A stretch of DNA of 64,000 bases from Klebsormidium nitens (Eukaryota > Streptophyta > Klebsormidiophyceae > Klebsormidiales > Klebsormidiaceae): assembly GCA_000708835.1 (NCBI GenBank), contig DF236968.1, forward strand, positions 124,001 through 188,000. Reading direction: 5' to 3'. Shown in pieces: positions 23,009-34,310 of this stretch. Position 1 is the first letter of the stretch, and each line of letters begins with the position of its first letter. The position numbers and the translations under genes were made by a program. The notes under the pieces were generated by a model, which had not been told where the DNA came from, searched no databases, and worked only from the letters and a program-made list of their open reading frames with translations.

Positions 23009-25200
23009 TTACAAACGCTTTGCAATCCATTTTCCTATCGAACCTCCTAAGCGCCAACCCGCGTATGGCAGGCACCCCCATGTAGTGAAGCCAAGCAGGA
23101 CCACAAAGATTATGGTATAAGCTTCCTGATGACAGTAGATTGCTAAAAGCAGAAACACAAACGGCAACGCACACCCTACAAGAAGCCCTAACCACGCCCC
23201 CCAAGTCGAGACCCTTTTGCCGTGGTTCAACGCAACTGCCAGCCCTGCTGGTGCGGCCGCGGGCGCACCCGCGACCTGAACCGCCGCGCCTTGAGGAGCC
23301 GCGGGCTCGGCTTGGCACGCGGCCGTCGCCTCAATAACCCTAGGATCTTTCAATGCCTTCACTTTTTCTACCAGGGCCCGCCCTTCCTCAGTGCGGAGCT
23401 CAGGACAGCTTTCTACATCGTTTCGAAGAAAGGAGAGGCTCATCCGCCAGAAGCCGAGGATAGAAAGCAGCCTTTCAAGCGCGCCCCAACGCTTCTGTCC
23501 TCCAAAACGGAACCAATGTAAGATAAGATTGAACGACGTTTCCACGTCGCCCTCCGAGTCTCGAAGGCGGCTGACGAGGCGCTTCATGCTGGACTCTTTC
23601 ATGGTGAGAATACTCTCGCAAGCGGCGACCTCCTCGAAGGACCAGCCGGTCAAAGCAGAAACGGCGTCCATTAACACCCGCAGCGCCTCGTGCCGTTTCA
23701 CCGCTTCTGGGAGGTTGAGATACACGACGGCGTCGTTCAGGGTTGTCGGAGATGACGTCAGCGTCTTGACGCAACTGTGAATGCACGCCGGCGCCTCGAA
23801 GCGGTCCGCGAAGTGAGCAGCCAGCAGAGCGCCTCCTTGTCCGCGCAGATTTCGGGCGGAATTCGGTGCGTGTAGGCGAACTGGATGAAGATATCGAAGT
23901 AGTGCGCCTCTGCAAGGAAAGAAATGTACTTAGAAGAAGTTCTAAACAGACCACAATGGTTCCTGTCAGGATGGGATACGTGACATGAGAGAATCTTGTG
24001 ATTCCCTCTATTGATTAAGCAGAGACTCAGAAATCTTGAGACATTCCCAGCACCTTTACGAATCCTGTTTCATCACAACAAGTCTGCTCGTCGTTTGGGC
24101 AATTCTCTAGGCAGTTCAAGATGCAGCTCATCGACCTGGCAGAGGTTAGCATACCTTGAGGCGAGAGCGTCACTTCAAGTGGTTGCTCCTTCGACTTGCT
24201 CTCATGCAGGCCTGACGTCAGCATCGTCCTAAAGCATTGGGAGAGTGCAGCTAGGATCAAGCCGTTGACGGGGATGTCGTACGACCGTGCAACTGCAGGA
24301 TGAGCGACATTGTTTGTCTTCGACTTCAACGTAAAAACACCTTCTCTGGCTTGCCAACTCGAAGTCTTGCACATTTTGATCACCCCGTCATCATTGAGTG
24401 GCCTCCTTATGTCCAATTTAGAGAAGCAAAGTGGAAAGTCCCGTTAGTACTAAACACCACAAATCTCTGATTGCTTTCATCCTGTGTGCAACTTCGTGTA
24501 TTGCCCGTTCTTTAAGGAGAGACACACTCAGCTTTATTCTTCTTCCAGGCTCTTTGCGTACGCTCAATTGCTTTTTGTTTGCGAACGACAATGAAAAGGT
24601 TCCGTCCAATCGTATCCGCCTGAATAGCTCTGTAAGTTGAAAATGGACAGTCTTCTTGTCTATCTGAACCGAACTTGTGGAGAAGATCATTCGAAAAGTC
24701 TGAGAAGAGGAACTTCCTGAGCAAAGAAACCAAGTAACATGTCAGTCATTTCCTCCCCAGGCAGCAAGAACGCCTTGCTGAGGATTTGCGCTGAACAAAC
24801 ACAGTCAGCAAACATATCTACAATTAGAACTCCAGCCAGAAGCCGAATAAAGAAAGTCTACATTCCACTCACGTGTGCTGGCTCCCGTCGCTCTGCCTTC
24901 TCCTGACTGCATCTCCAGATCCACAAATTGCTCATTCTCAACGGCACCCGAAGCAGGTCTTGTTTTGCAATCTGCATGCTTTCTTCCACCCAGATGCCAG
25001 CATCTGGCTTGCTGAAAGTCTTTGCAGTCCTCTGAAGCTTCCCCTTCAGCTTCCCCTTCGACGTGCACTCGAATCACCCTGTCGCTGAACTGGGTCAATT
25101 CGGAGCGGAAACCAAAGGTCAGGTGCACGGTGTCTCCAGCCTCCACGCTGTGTGCTTCCCCTAGCTGCTGCCTCCTTTGTGCGCCTAGTACGGCCCCCAT
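23009..25200 (-). CDS. BTB-BACK protein A (POB1/LRB-like, membrane tail) with a one-base frame break
   Basis: Exons (minus strand): 25200-24873, 24292-24155, 23909-23009. They match paralogues B and C at every junction, including the 138-nt exon 2. The N-terminal block HLTFGFRSELTQFSDRVIRV resembles the start of plant POB1/LRB proteins. BTB (SYDIPVNGLILAALSQ, FRTMLTSGLHES) and BACK follow, then an Ala-rich linker and two C-terminal hydrophobic segments. The summed length is 1367 nt, one short of a multiple of three. The missing base lies near 23811-23820, where B and C read LLTVADRFEA but A has CTCACTTCGCGG. It is a recent pseudogene, a real single-base lesion, or an assembly error. The ATG at 25200 aligns with that of C. 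LRB proteins are CUL3 adaptors; that role here is inferred. Confidence 0.8.
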
Positions 25201-25836
25201 CCTCTGTGGCGGTGCACAGTTCAGCTGCGACACTGACCAGAATCAGGGGCTATGAGCTAAAGGCCGCCAAAATAAGCTTAACGTCGAGGCGCCAATCTCC
25301 TCTTCAAATTCTCTCTTATTTTTTTTCGCACTTCTGGCATGGACAGTCGCTGTTTGAGTGCTTGGAGGAGAGGCGGACGGACCTGAGCCTGCACGCAGCC
25401 GATCAGTCTGAGGTGGCACAGCAGCTTCCTGGAGATTGCTTGGGTGGAGAATATTCTTGCGCATTTTATGTTTCAGCCAGCGCGCAGCTTCTGCGTTACC
25501 ACCCTCCGGTTGCTGCACCGGCTGACTCAGTACCATGAACTGCCCGCCCCGCGCAAATCTCCGTTCGTCACGACGCGGCCGCGCGCCGGCCAGGGCGCGG
25601 TACAGAGGGGTTTAGCAAGATCCGGGCCGGGATATCATTGGCATGTCACTAGCACTGGACCTGCAGGCTGCCACTCTTAGCAGTCGACTCGTTAGCAGGT
25701 TTCACTTGGTTCAGGTTCCTTGGCTCGACTTGGCTCGATCGGAAGCTGGACCCAGGAGTCAGGATGAGCTCACAAGCCTGGTCGCTTAGCAGTCCAAGGA
25801 TGCTCTCCACGGTACCCAGCACTTTTGATGACGTAC

Positions 25837-25875
25837 TTGCTTCTGCACCTCCGCAGATTGTTGGTTGTATGCATC
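25837..25875 (-). pseudogene. Conserved 13-codon fragment upstream of BTB A
   Basis: Encodes DAYNQQSAEVQKQ on the minus strand and matches 37615-37653 upstream of BTB C. The differences between the copies fall at third codon positions and are silent. Similarity extends outward on both sides (TCGACTCC.TTCTTCCA.GG; GGCAGGGAGAGCACTCA). It looks like a remnant of, or a real exon in, an unidentified gene that was duplicated together with the BTB gene. Confidence 0.45.
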
Positions 25876-26558
25876 CGAAGACGAGGATCGTTTACAAAGT
25901 GCAGATCCAAGTCTAAACCATGGAAGAAGGGAGTCGACAAAGAAAGATGGCTTGAGGTTGAGAAAAGCACCGTTGAAGGCGGCTGACCGACGTGGCAACT
26001 GAGTGGAGTCCGTGCCATGAAAGTTTTTAAGAATCGTTTGGAACGGTTTTAGTAGAGCTTTCCCAATGAGGAAGTCTCTGGACGACATTTTTATAACCCA
26101 AATCAGCAAGGTCCCGCGTTTTCGCAAGCTCAGTGCTCATCAGTGGTTTAGTGCAAGATGAGTGCTCTCCCTGCCGTACTTGGCCAATTTCAATTGCTAA
26201 ATTCCAGCTTCTCATCACAAAACCGTCTTTGGGAATTGCAGAGTTAAGACGTATACACCTAATTGCCGACAATCATGTGGAAATTCCATTGAGATGAATA
26301 TGCGTCTGCAACGGGTATAATTTTATGCAGATATCCCACATGAGACTAATTATAAAGTCATTTGTTACTGTAACATGTGAGTAAAGCGGTACGTTAGTAT
26401 ATCCATGTGGAACAGGAATCACAGACTCAAGATTCTTATAGGGTGGCCCGAATTGCCAGGCCCGCGTACTGCATGCGACCAGAAATGATTCAGCACTTGC
26501 ATGATATCACCATGACTCATTTCGCGCTTCCAACTTACTGGTACATCAGGGGGATCCA

Positions 26559-26600
26559 TGAGTACATGCACTCAATGAGTACATTGAGTGCATGTACTCA
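26559..26600. repeat. Perfect 19-bp hairpin
   Basis: Arms TGAGTACATGCACTCAATG (26559-26577) and its exact reverse complement (26582-26600) are separated by AGTA. It lies about 230 bp beyond the TAF6 stop. It is not followed by a T-run. It could be a transposon footprint or a structured 3' end. Confidence 0.85.
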
Positions 26601-26832
26601 GAAAATGACGACTCTAATCATTTGGTCGAGCTACCTCAAGCTGGCACGTACATGAGCATGAGGATTCTTTCCGGTACACAACCGCAAGGTCATCATGTTG
26701 CCGATGCGCACCCTCCCATATGTCGTCTGAGGAGCCAACTGAGCCAACTGCCCTCTGTCAAACTCGATCGGTGCTTCCGAGCCTAGACATGTTGTGAGGC
26801 TTCTTTACGACTTTCAATATTGGCGGCCCACT

Positions 26833-29800
26833 TCAGTTGTAGCTGTGCATCAATGTCAATTGGGGTCTGGGTACGAACGGCAGCATACTGTCGCCAAACA
26901 GCTCTATCAACTTCCCAAACAGCCGCCACGTGTCCCCCTCTTCTTTCCACGCTTCGGCAAGGACTTTCGAGGCGTCCTCTTGCGTTTCCCCGGGCGGCCG
27001 TCTCCGTTTCTTCCCGACCACGCTACCGTTTGTCCCAGCGTTCGCTTCCGTCTGCCCGCTAGACCCCGGGAGCCCCCCTTGTCTAGTTTGCCTCGCTTCT
27101 GGTGCTGACGTGTCCATTGCTGACGGTCCTTCCGGTTTGGTATCCTTACCTGCAAACACAAAAAAAATGCAGAAGTTCGTGTCTCAAAGACTCCAGCGAC
27201 AGCGGCGGCATGACGATGATTCTCACGTGAGACCGCCACGAGGTTACCAAAAGATTGTGTAAACTTGTTGCAGAGACGCACCCTTCAACTTGCCTGCGAA
27301 ATATTCGTCAAGAGAAGCAACTGACAAGGTTCCTTCCTTCCTCGCGCACACTCCTGAAAGCTACAGCAGTTTGACGTCTGCCAGACTCCGCTGGATGCTT
27401 GGATCGGAGCCAGTAGACTCTCCTACCGAATCTGGCCAAAGCCTTCTTTCCCACGCAAACAACTTCAAGCCGCGCCTATGGCTCATCCCCATCCAGACCG
27501 CAACGTCCACGAACAACATTCGCACCTTCACGAATGCAGTAACCTGCAACAGAAATTCGAAGAGGGACTCTGCTTACCTGCTTTTGACGTCCTGACTTTG
27601 GCGCCCGTCATTGGGCGGGACTTGAGCAAGAGCTCCCCTAGCTGGGGCTGCTCTTTCAAAGCCTCGAACATACAGTTGCCCGCCGCTACCTATACGCACG
27701 TACAGAGGAGTGTTGATGTTCAAAAGCCTTGAATGCCACTGCTCTATGATGAAAAGTCAGTATTAAGACTTCCTCTAATCGAGGATGTTGCGAAATGGTC
27801 CGTGATTCAGTCCTTATGAATGTACGTGCAATTGCCTGCGGCCACCTCCGCCCAGAAAAGAAGGTGGGCTTGGGATTACCGGATACCCGTCATTTCAAAT
27901 GTGCGGCAAGACACAATCGTATTCTATCCAAAATCAGGAAAAGTTGACGATAATTGACCATCCGATTTCCCGACGCCTCCTTGATGTATGCCATGCCCCA
28001 CTTCGACCGATCGACAACATCAGAGCCGCGCACGAAGCAACCGCCTTTCAAAACCCGCCGTGATGTCAGCTTGCAGCATGCGCGATTTTATTACCAACAG
28101 CAACTTTATTATCGTGTCTCCGCGGTGAAATGCCGAGCGTTTATTCCCGCTCTTTCCGGTCGGAGTCCCAAGCCGAGCCACTCCGACATAGAAGGTCGAG
28201 GAGGATGCTTAACTTCTGGAGTGACAGACCGCCCAGTGACGTCACCTTGGAAGAGTCTCACGTTCCCCGATGCGACCCTTACCTGCAGGAGACCGTAGAC
28301 GCGTTGCGCCTCGTAGCGCCGCACCTCGTCCTTCTGCTTTTGGGGGTCTAGATCCTCACGTAGGAGCTCCAGATACGTGGCCAGGTTTGGCAGCACCAGG
28401 AGACGAACCTGCGGAACAGGTTGAACTATAATCGAATGAAAGGTCAAAGGATTTAGAATGAGGGGTTTAGTGCTGAGAATCGAGGTTCGTAGTTCGAGGT
28501 CAAGAAGCGCCGGATGTCTGGGGCGAGCTTGGCAGCACCAGGAGACGAAGCTGAGACACAGGAATAAAGCAGCAAGACACGCATGCGAGGACCGGAGGTG
28601 AGCAAAAACCCTTTAAACCTTTTAACAATTTGCGGGACATGTTGCTGGTTTGAGAATAGCTGGCTTCGATAATGTATGTGTGGATGTCAGCAGCTACACG
28701 TGGCTGACCAGGTTCGGAGACGTCAGGAAATGCAGCGCGGCGACAAGACCCATATTACTCTGTGGCTCTTCGGCTCGAAGGGATTGGCTACCAGAATGAT
28801 TGGCGGTAGGGGCTAGGAGACTCGCGCCCGCCAATCTGATGAGCGCTGCTACCCTGCATTGTTGCGGTAAGTTAGAATGACGTTTGGGTCCCTGAGCGAC
28901 TCACGACGAAGTCCACCTATAATCTATAGCGGCTTTTCCGAACGTGGTCACCGTCTGAGCGCTTAAAATGAGTTCCCACGGAACCAGGCGCACAAAAAGA
29001 AAGACCTGCAGACTCTCTGGCACACCAAAGACGCGACAAACGCGAAGTTCTCGCCCCACTCACCACTCGGTTGCCGAGCGCCACCAGGCCCTTGATTGAG
29101 CCGTAGTGCTGGGGGTACGTTTGCTTGGGGTTGAGGAAGCTGTTGACCAGGGTCTTGGTCAGCCGGGGCTGGATGTTGCTGTAACTGTGGCCGTACCTGA
29201 CGAAGGAGAGAGCGGAGTCTTCAAACAGTCAGTTGTACATTGGAACGATGGCAGAAGCTTATTCTTTTATCTTTAGAAGCCCTTTGAATTCATCTATGCT
29301 TGTTAGCATGATGAAAAACTGAATTGGGCATGGAGGAGGGAGCATATCGGCAAGTGCCTCAGACGAATCTACACTTGCACCGATATCCACGATGTGACAT
29401 GAAAAGACCGCCACCTTCGGCAATTAAACTTGATAGAGGATTGACACGACTGGAGAGGATTGCTCTTGTTGGACCCTTCGCAGTGGGAGTATCAGCACTG
29501 CTGAACGTTTTTCGTGCGAAGCCTTAGAGCTTGGCTTAAAACCTAACGGCGGATTCATAAAGGGAGGCACCATTTCCGGCACCATTGGAACCTCAAAAGG
29601 AAGCCACAGAGCCCGACGAGGCAGAAGCGGGCGGGACATTTCATTATAGATGAGGCAGCACACGCAAGTAGCCCAGCAAAAAACCTTTCGCAAATGCAAA
29701 GGCAAGTCCTCCGCCAACACTTCAGTTCCGAGCTTCAAGATAACGCAGGCACAAGCACTGCACAACAATCTGGAACGTCCTTCACATGTCTGCAGAAAGG

Positions 29801-32800
29801 CAGAGGGCAAGTCGCTGACGTCACCAGTGGCCTCCTGACATCAGCAAACAGCCTGCTGACGGGCTCACCGGTGGCAGATGGTCGCGACGATGGTCGCCGA
29901 GAAGTCGCGCAGGTCCCAGTGGCGGTACCCGTTCTTGCGACCGCCGAGGCGCCGCGCGACGAGGCATGTGACAACGGACGGGATCAGCTGTTGCAACTGC
30001 AAGGACAGTGAGCGAGGTAGGTTAGCGGCTTATCACAACTGCTTTTTGCAGTAACTATCTGCGGCCGCTGGGCACGTGAAGGTCGACGGGATACGCTGTT
30101 GCAATGGCAGATTGCGGCCAAGTCGGGGAGGTGAGCGGCGCACGAAGACTCGATAAAATGTTTCCGCCGGAAACAAGGCAAGTGACAACAAACGGGGTCA
30201 GCTGTTGCAGCTGCAAAGAGCGGCCAAGAATCCGGGGCGTGAGTGTAGGACAAAAACTTTAAGGTCTTGAGTAAGGTTCTCGGATCGTGTCGGTGGTCAG
30301 CAGGAACGTGACGAGGAGACGAAATGGCTGTTGCAGTTGCAAAAGCTCTCACGACTGGGAACACCGATTTGGGAACACCGATTCGGACGACTGAGCTGAC
30401 GCCCAAACTGGATTTCCGTCAGATATTCAAACATAGCGAGAGAAGGATGCTCAAGGGGCAGCCACTTACGTAGCCTTCGATATGTACATGGGGATTGGCC
30501 AGGAGAGCCTCCGCGACGCGCATCAGGGTGAAGAGCAGGGGGAGGTCGTGCAGGCTCCGTTGTACCTGCCGATGCGTCACGTCAATGATTTCTCCGTATT
30601 GAAAATTAGTTGCATCGGCTTGGAACTTTGGTGACGCTTCGGAAACCGTCCTATGCTGTCGGTAGGGATGGAGAGTGCAATTCCAGAGACAGTTTTGGAG
30701 ACTTGTTCTTACGAGTGTACGGGGCAAGGCCTTTTGGGAGGCAACTACCATTTGACAAGATTCATAAAAAACTTAAGCAGGTCCCGCTTTAGAAAGCCGA
30801 GAAGCGTGCCGATATTACGCCTGGCGTCCGAGAGGTGTGAGACGACAGTGGCTGTTGTAAACGCGTGGAACAAGCTTCACACGTTCGTCCACATGATGCA
30901 GCAAGAAAGACAATGCCCAAATCTCCGGTGGAAAACGGCCCACCTCGTCCTGTATGAACTGGATGAAGTACGGCACCAAGGGGTGGATGCCGGAGTCTGA
31001 CGCCAGGCTCCGGACGGCGTCGTTCAGCAGCTTGCTGTCCGTGCCGCTCGTGACCAGCTCCATGATCTTCTCGAAATAGAGCTGCACAGGATGACTTAAA
31101 ACGTCGGTTTTGATCCATACCCGATGGGCCTGTGGATCCATAAGCGACCTATTGGCTCATAAGACTTGGTGAATTCGTTTGAGCAGCTTGCTGTCCGTGC
31201 CACTTGTGACCAGCTCCATGATCTTCTCAAAGTATAGCTGCACAGGACAAAACAGATTGCGGATGTGGTCCATAAAGGGTTGGCTTGTGGGTTCGTAAGC
31301 CGGCAGCTGCTTGCCCATAAGGCGACTTGTCCTGTAAGCATCAGAGATTTTTTTTAAGGATGGACTTGACTCGGAATTGCTTGCTACAAGCCGTTTGATC
31401 CTATTGCCGGTCATATCGTGTCCTAAACCCTTTGATCGTGCCTCAAAAGCATGATCTGCAAAACTATAAGCGCCGGATGTTCCATCACCGAAGCGTTGCT
31501 TGTTGGCTCGAATTGAGACTCCAGAACCGCCGGATTATGGTTGCTTGATCTCACACAGTATCTTTTCAGCGGCATTTTCTCATTAATAATTAAGCTGCGT
31601 TTGCCCCCTTGACTACTTCGCGTCACTCCCACACTGCTCCCATTCCACCCCGAAGACTTTATACACGAATCTCACCTGCAGCTCTTTCGAGATAACGTGT
31701 TTGACGGCCGGCTTGACTTCAACCGGCAGGTCCTCAGGAGCCCCCAGGCCAGGCTGCCCTTCGATCTTCTTCTTCTGCTCGGTTGGCAAGGTCAGCTCCG
31801 CTGCAAGAGAGAAACGATGCTCCAGACATGAAGAAAGAAAGGCGATGAGAATGCATCTATGAGGAAGAAGGGTGTGAAAGCATGTTTGGAGGACTTTTTG
31901 AACGATCAGTGCAAATGCGCTGGGGTCTGGTGAAAGTTAGACTGACGGTTCAAACACGTTGTAGAGCGTTCCCTCTATTCTGATTGCCCTCCTCCTCGCA
32001 AACATCTGCACTTAAAACATCTGAAAAGCGATTCTGGAAGGAGTTGCAAAATGCCAAGCACTAAGATAAGAGCTTGCGGACTACTGCCTCCATTGAGCAC
32101 CTTTATATGTGCCAAGAAGGTGAAACAGAAAAAGGGATACGAAAATGGAGAAGGGGTAGGTCCGGGTACGTACCTCCAGGAGGAGGGTTCTCCTGTATGG
32201 CTGGCTGCACCCCATCCACAGCCAGCCAGTGTGCAATGACCGTTGTGTCAATCGGCGGCTTTGGGAGCGGTGCATCAATAATCTGCACAGGGGCATGAGG
32301 GAGACATGTCAGCATGATGACGAAAGGCATCACTCTGACATCTTTGTTTCTAAACTTAATGGAGTCGTTTATACAGTCAATGTCTTGCACGCACAGCCTT
32401 GACGAGTTTCCCAAAGCTCCTTGATAGAGTCACGCATTCTTTCACAATAAAAGTCAATTTGCTGCTTGAGTGCAAAGACTCAATGAGATTATTGCCTCTC
32501 AGTCAATCATTGGGGACGCAGGACTACTGGACCACCAAAAGAACATGACAAGCGAGTATCCTCCTGTTGAACCATATAAAGTAAGTCATACGGGCAGTCA
32601 GATGACCAGTGGGATGGTGCACCTACCAGCTTACGCAACAGACAATTTAACTCACCTCGCTGAAATCAAGCTCTTTATCATCTAAGTAGAAGAGATCGGA
32701 GTGGCCCAGGGCCTTTCTGAAGCGGAGGGGGTCGTCAGAGGAGAATCCGTACAGCGGCTGCAAGAGACGGGAACGTGTCGAAATTCTGAAAGCATCCAGT

Positions 32801-33531
32801 CCTTCAGCCAACAAGCAAGTCTTGAAATGAGGTTGCGAGGAGCGATACATTTGCAAACTCCCACTACTCTCTGTCAAAACAGGGGAACTCCAGAAGCTTA
32901 ATAAACTGCATCACAGCAATCCCAGCCTCTTCAAGAAGCAAAGGAAAAGGAAGCTGGCTAGCGCAGGGCGCACGCTAGCTTGATGATGCTAATGTGGGCG
33001 CCAGCAGCCCCTAGACCTTCTTTTAGCCCCAGCCTTCTGGCTGCCTTCTAGAGAAACTCACTGCAATTCTGGCCCAAAGTGCCCAACTTAGCGCAAAATG
33101 CACACTAACGCGTACCTCCACGTTCCGCAGACTGAGTGCACTGTTTACATCGTCGGTGGTCAGCGTCGACCTTTTCGAGTGGCGCATGCATTTGATTGCT
33201 TCCTGCAGGATGACGCCGAGAGCCTCAATGATGAAGGAGTCGGGCATTGGAAGCGATCAAACTGCACAGGTTGTCAGGCACACAAGCAGGGGCAAACTTT
33301 CTATTCAAAATCTAGTGATTGCAGATATGCCAGACTCTAGCAAATGCCCCAGAGCATGTCTCTCCACCCCTCCTTGATATAATGCCTAACAGGTCCAGCA
33401 TTTACCTGGCAGATTTCACGTATCCGATACTCAACGTCCGGTGCCAGCGCCTGCGCCACCTCATCCCCCAGATTAGGAATGCCCAAGCTTTGCGCGGCCA
33501 CCTGAATGGAGTTCTTGGAAACGAGGCTCAT
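26833..33531 (-). CDS. TAF6: TAF6, TFIID subunit 6, 12 exons
   Basis: Core TFIID (and possibly SAGA-type) subunit that pairs with TAF9 through a histone fold. Exons (minus strand): 33531-33406, 33202-33116, 32757-32656, 32282-32174, 31800-31676, 31081-30944, 30565-30470, 29996-29869, 29196-29064, 28408-28283, 27689-27578, 27149-26833. All phases join and give 532 residues, close to plant TAF6 length. The histone fold spans residues 1-70 ([55 protein letters not shown]). The linker has [13 protein letters not shown]. The C-terminal HEAT domain follows ([73 protein letters not shown]). A charged, Gly/Pro-rich insert precedes the end at [12 protein letters not shown]. The start ATG begins the histone fold directly. 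Exons 6, 8 and 10 have upstream echoes. Confidence 0.95.
28524..28550 (-). repeat. Echo of the TAF6 exon 10 5' end with acceptor
   Basis: Minus-strand CTCAG| followed by CTTCGTCTCCTGGTGCTGCC repeats the start of exon 10 (real start 28408, RLLVLPNLA), 142 bp upstream in gene orientation. The match ends after about 27 nt. Confidence 0.8.
30070..30336 (-). repeat. Three tandem echoes of the TAF6 exon 8 5' end
   Basis: The real exon 8 starts at 29996 ([13 protein letters not shown]). Upstream copies start at 30104, 30210 and 30336, in steps of 108, 106 and 126 bp. The copy at 30210 keeps the acceptor (TTTGCAG) and encodes [13 protein letters not shown]. The other two have lost the AG and diverge after TGCAACAGC. 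None has a donor. Confidence 0.85.
31181..31237 (-). repeat. Echo of the TAF6 exon 6 5' end with acceptor
   Basis: CCTGTGCAG| followed by about 57 nt encoding [19 protein letters not shown], identical in protein to the start of exon 6 (real start 31081), 156 bp upstream. The preceding intron sequence is also related between the two copies. The frame then leaves the exon sequence. Confidence 0.9.
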
Positions 33532-34310
33532 GATGATCAGATTGACTGTTCCGCTTTTCTTTGCTGTCTACGATACCCCCCACCACCGCTAGCTGCCTGA
33601 GGACTCACAAAAGTTTGAAAATCTCTTTGAATAAGACTTGAGAATCTGTTCGACGAACAAAAGGGGGTTCTGCGAGCACGACTGCCCCTGACAGAGCCAC
33701 AAGGTCTTCTATCAAAGAGAAGGACTTTTGGTGGGGCAGAAGGGCCAATTGGTTTATACTGCGCCACCACAAACAAGCGCCCTACACAGGCTACAGCCGT
33801 CGCTCAGACTCAGAGCTGATTCCGAGTCAGAGTTAGGCAATCTGTGCTGTGCATAGGACTATCTGATGGTTTTCACATGGGAAATTCGGACGACTTTTCT
33901 TTTCCAAGAAAGTTGAAACCCCAAACCCCATTTGAAACCAGGCCCGGCCGCCGCGGCGCGGCTGTAGCCGGCCCGCCGCGTGCGACGAAGGACGCCGCGC
34001 CTAGGGCGGCTGCGCCTCTGACTAGTCAGCTGATTACCTCCTGTGTTCAAAGTGGAGGATTTAAGGAGGGAGTGCAGAATCTCTCCCAGCTGAACCAGGA
34101 ATATGGTTAGAGATCAGCAAAGGGCCAGAAGCGGGCCAGTAACGACTCCAAAACACATTCTGTTCCGTGGACTATCAAGAGCATCGTAAGGTCAGTTTTG
34201 TGGGAACCGTGAGCTAGCAAGCAACCTTAACCGGGCCTTAACCTTGCAGTCAGCAAACCGCAACAAAGGCCCCCCCTTCCAAAGCACGTCTTCAGGACAC
34301 TGTAAGAAAA
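33532..34310. promoter_or_regulatory. Shared upstream region of TAF6 and BTB gene B
   Basis: Head-to-head region of 779 bp. It contains a very GC-rich island at about 33940-34015 (CGGCCGCCGCGGCGCGGC). Similar GC-rich islands occur upstream of BTB A and C. No TATA box is evident. Confidence 0.4.

Larger units (their letters stand above)
25201..26832. other. Intergenic region upstream of BTB A, 3' of TAF6
   Basis: Contains a GC-rich element (25556-25605) also found upstream of BTB C, a duplicated coding-like fragment (25837-25875) and a perfect hairpin (26559-26600). These are listed separately. The rest is AT-richer and featureless. Confidence 0.4.

Noticed and set aside
26907-27281. Arg/Lys-rich frames overlapping the TAF6 last exon
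   Set aside because: Antisense or shifted shadows; the TAF6 frame joins exon 11 in phase and ends with the family's conserved LIELFG block.
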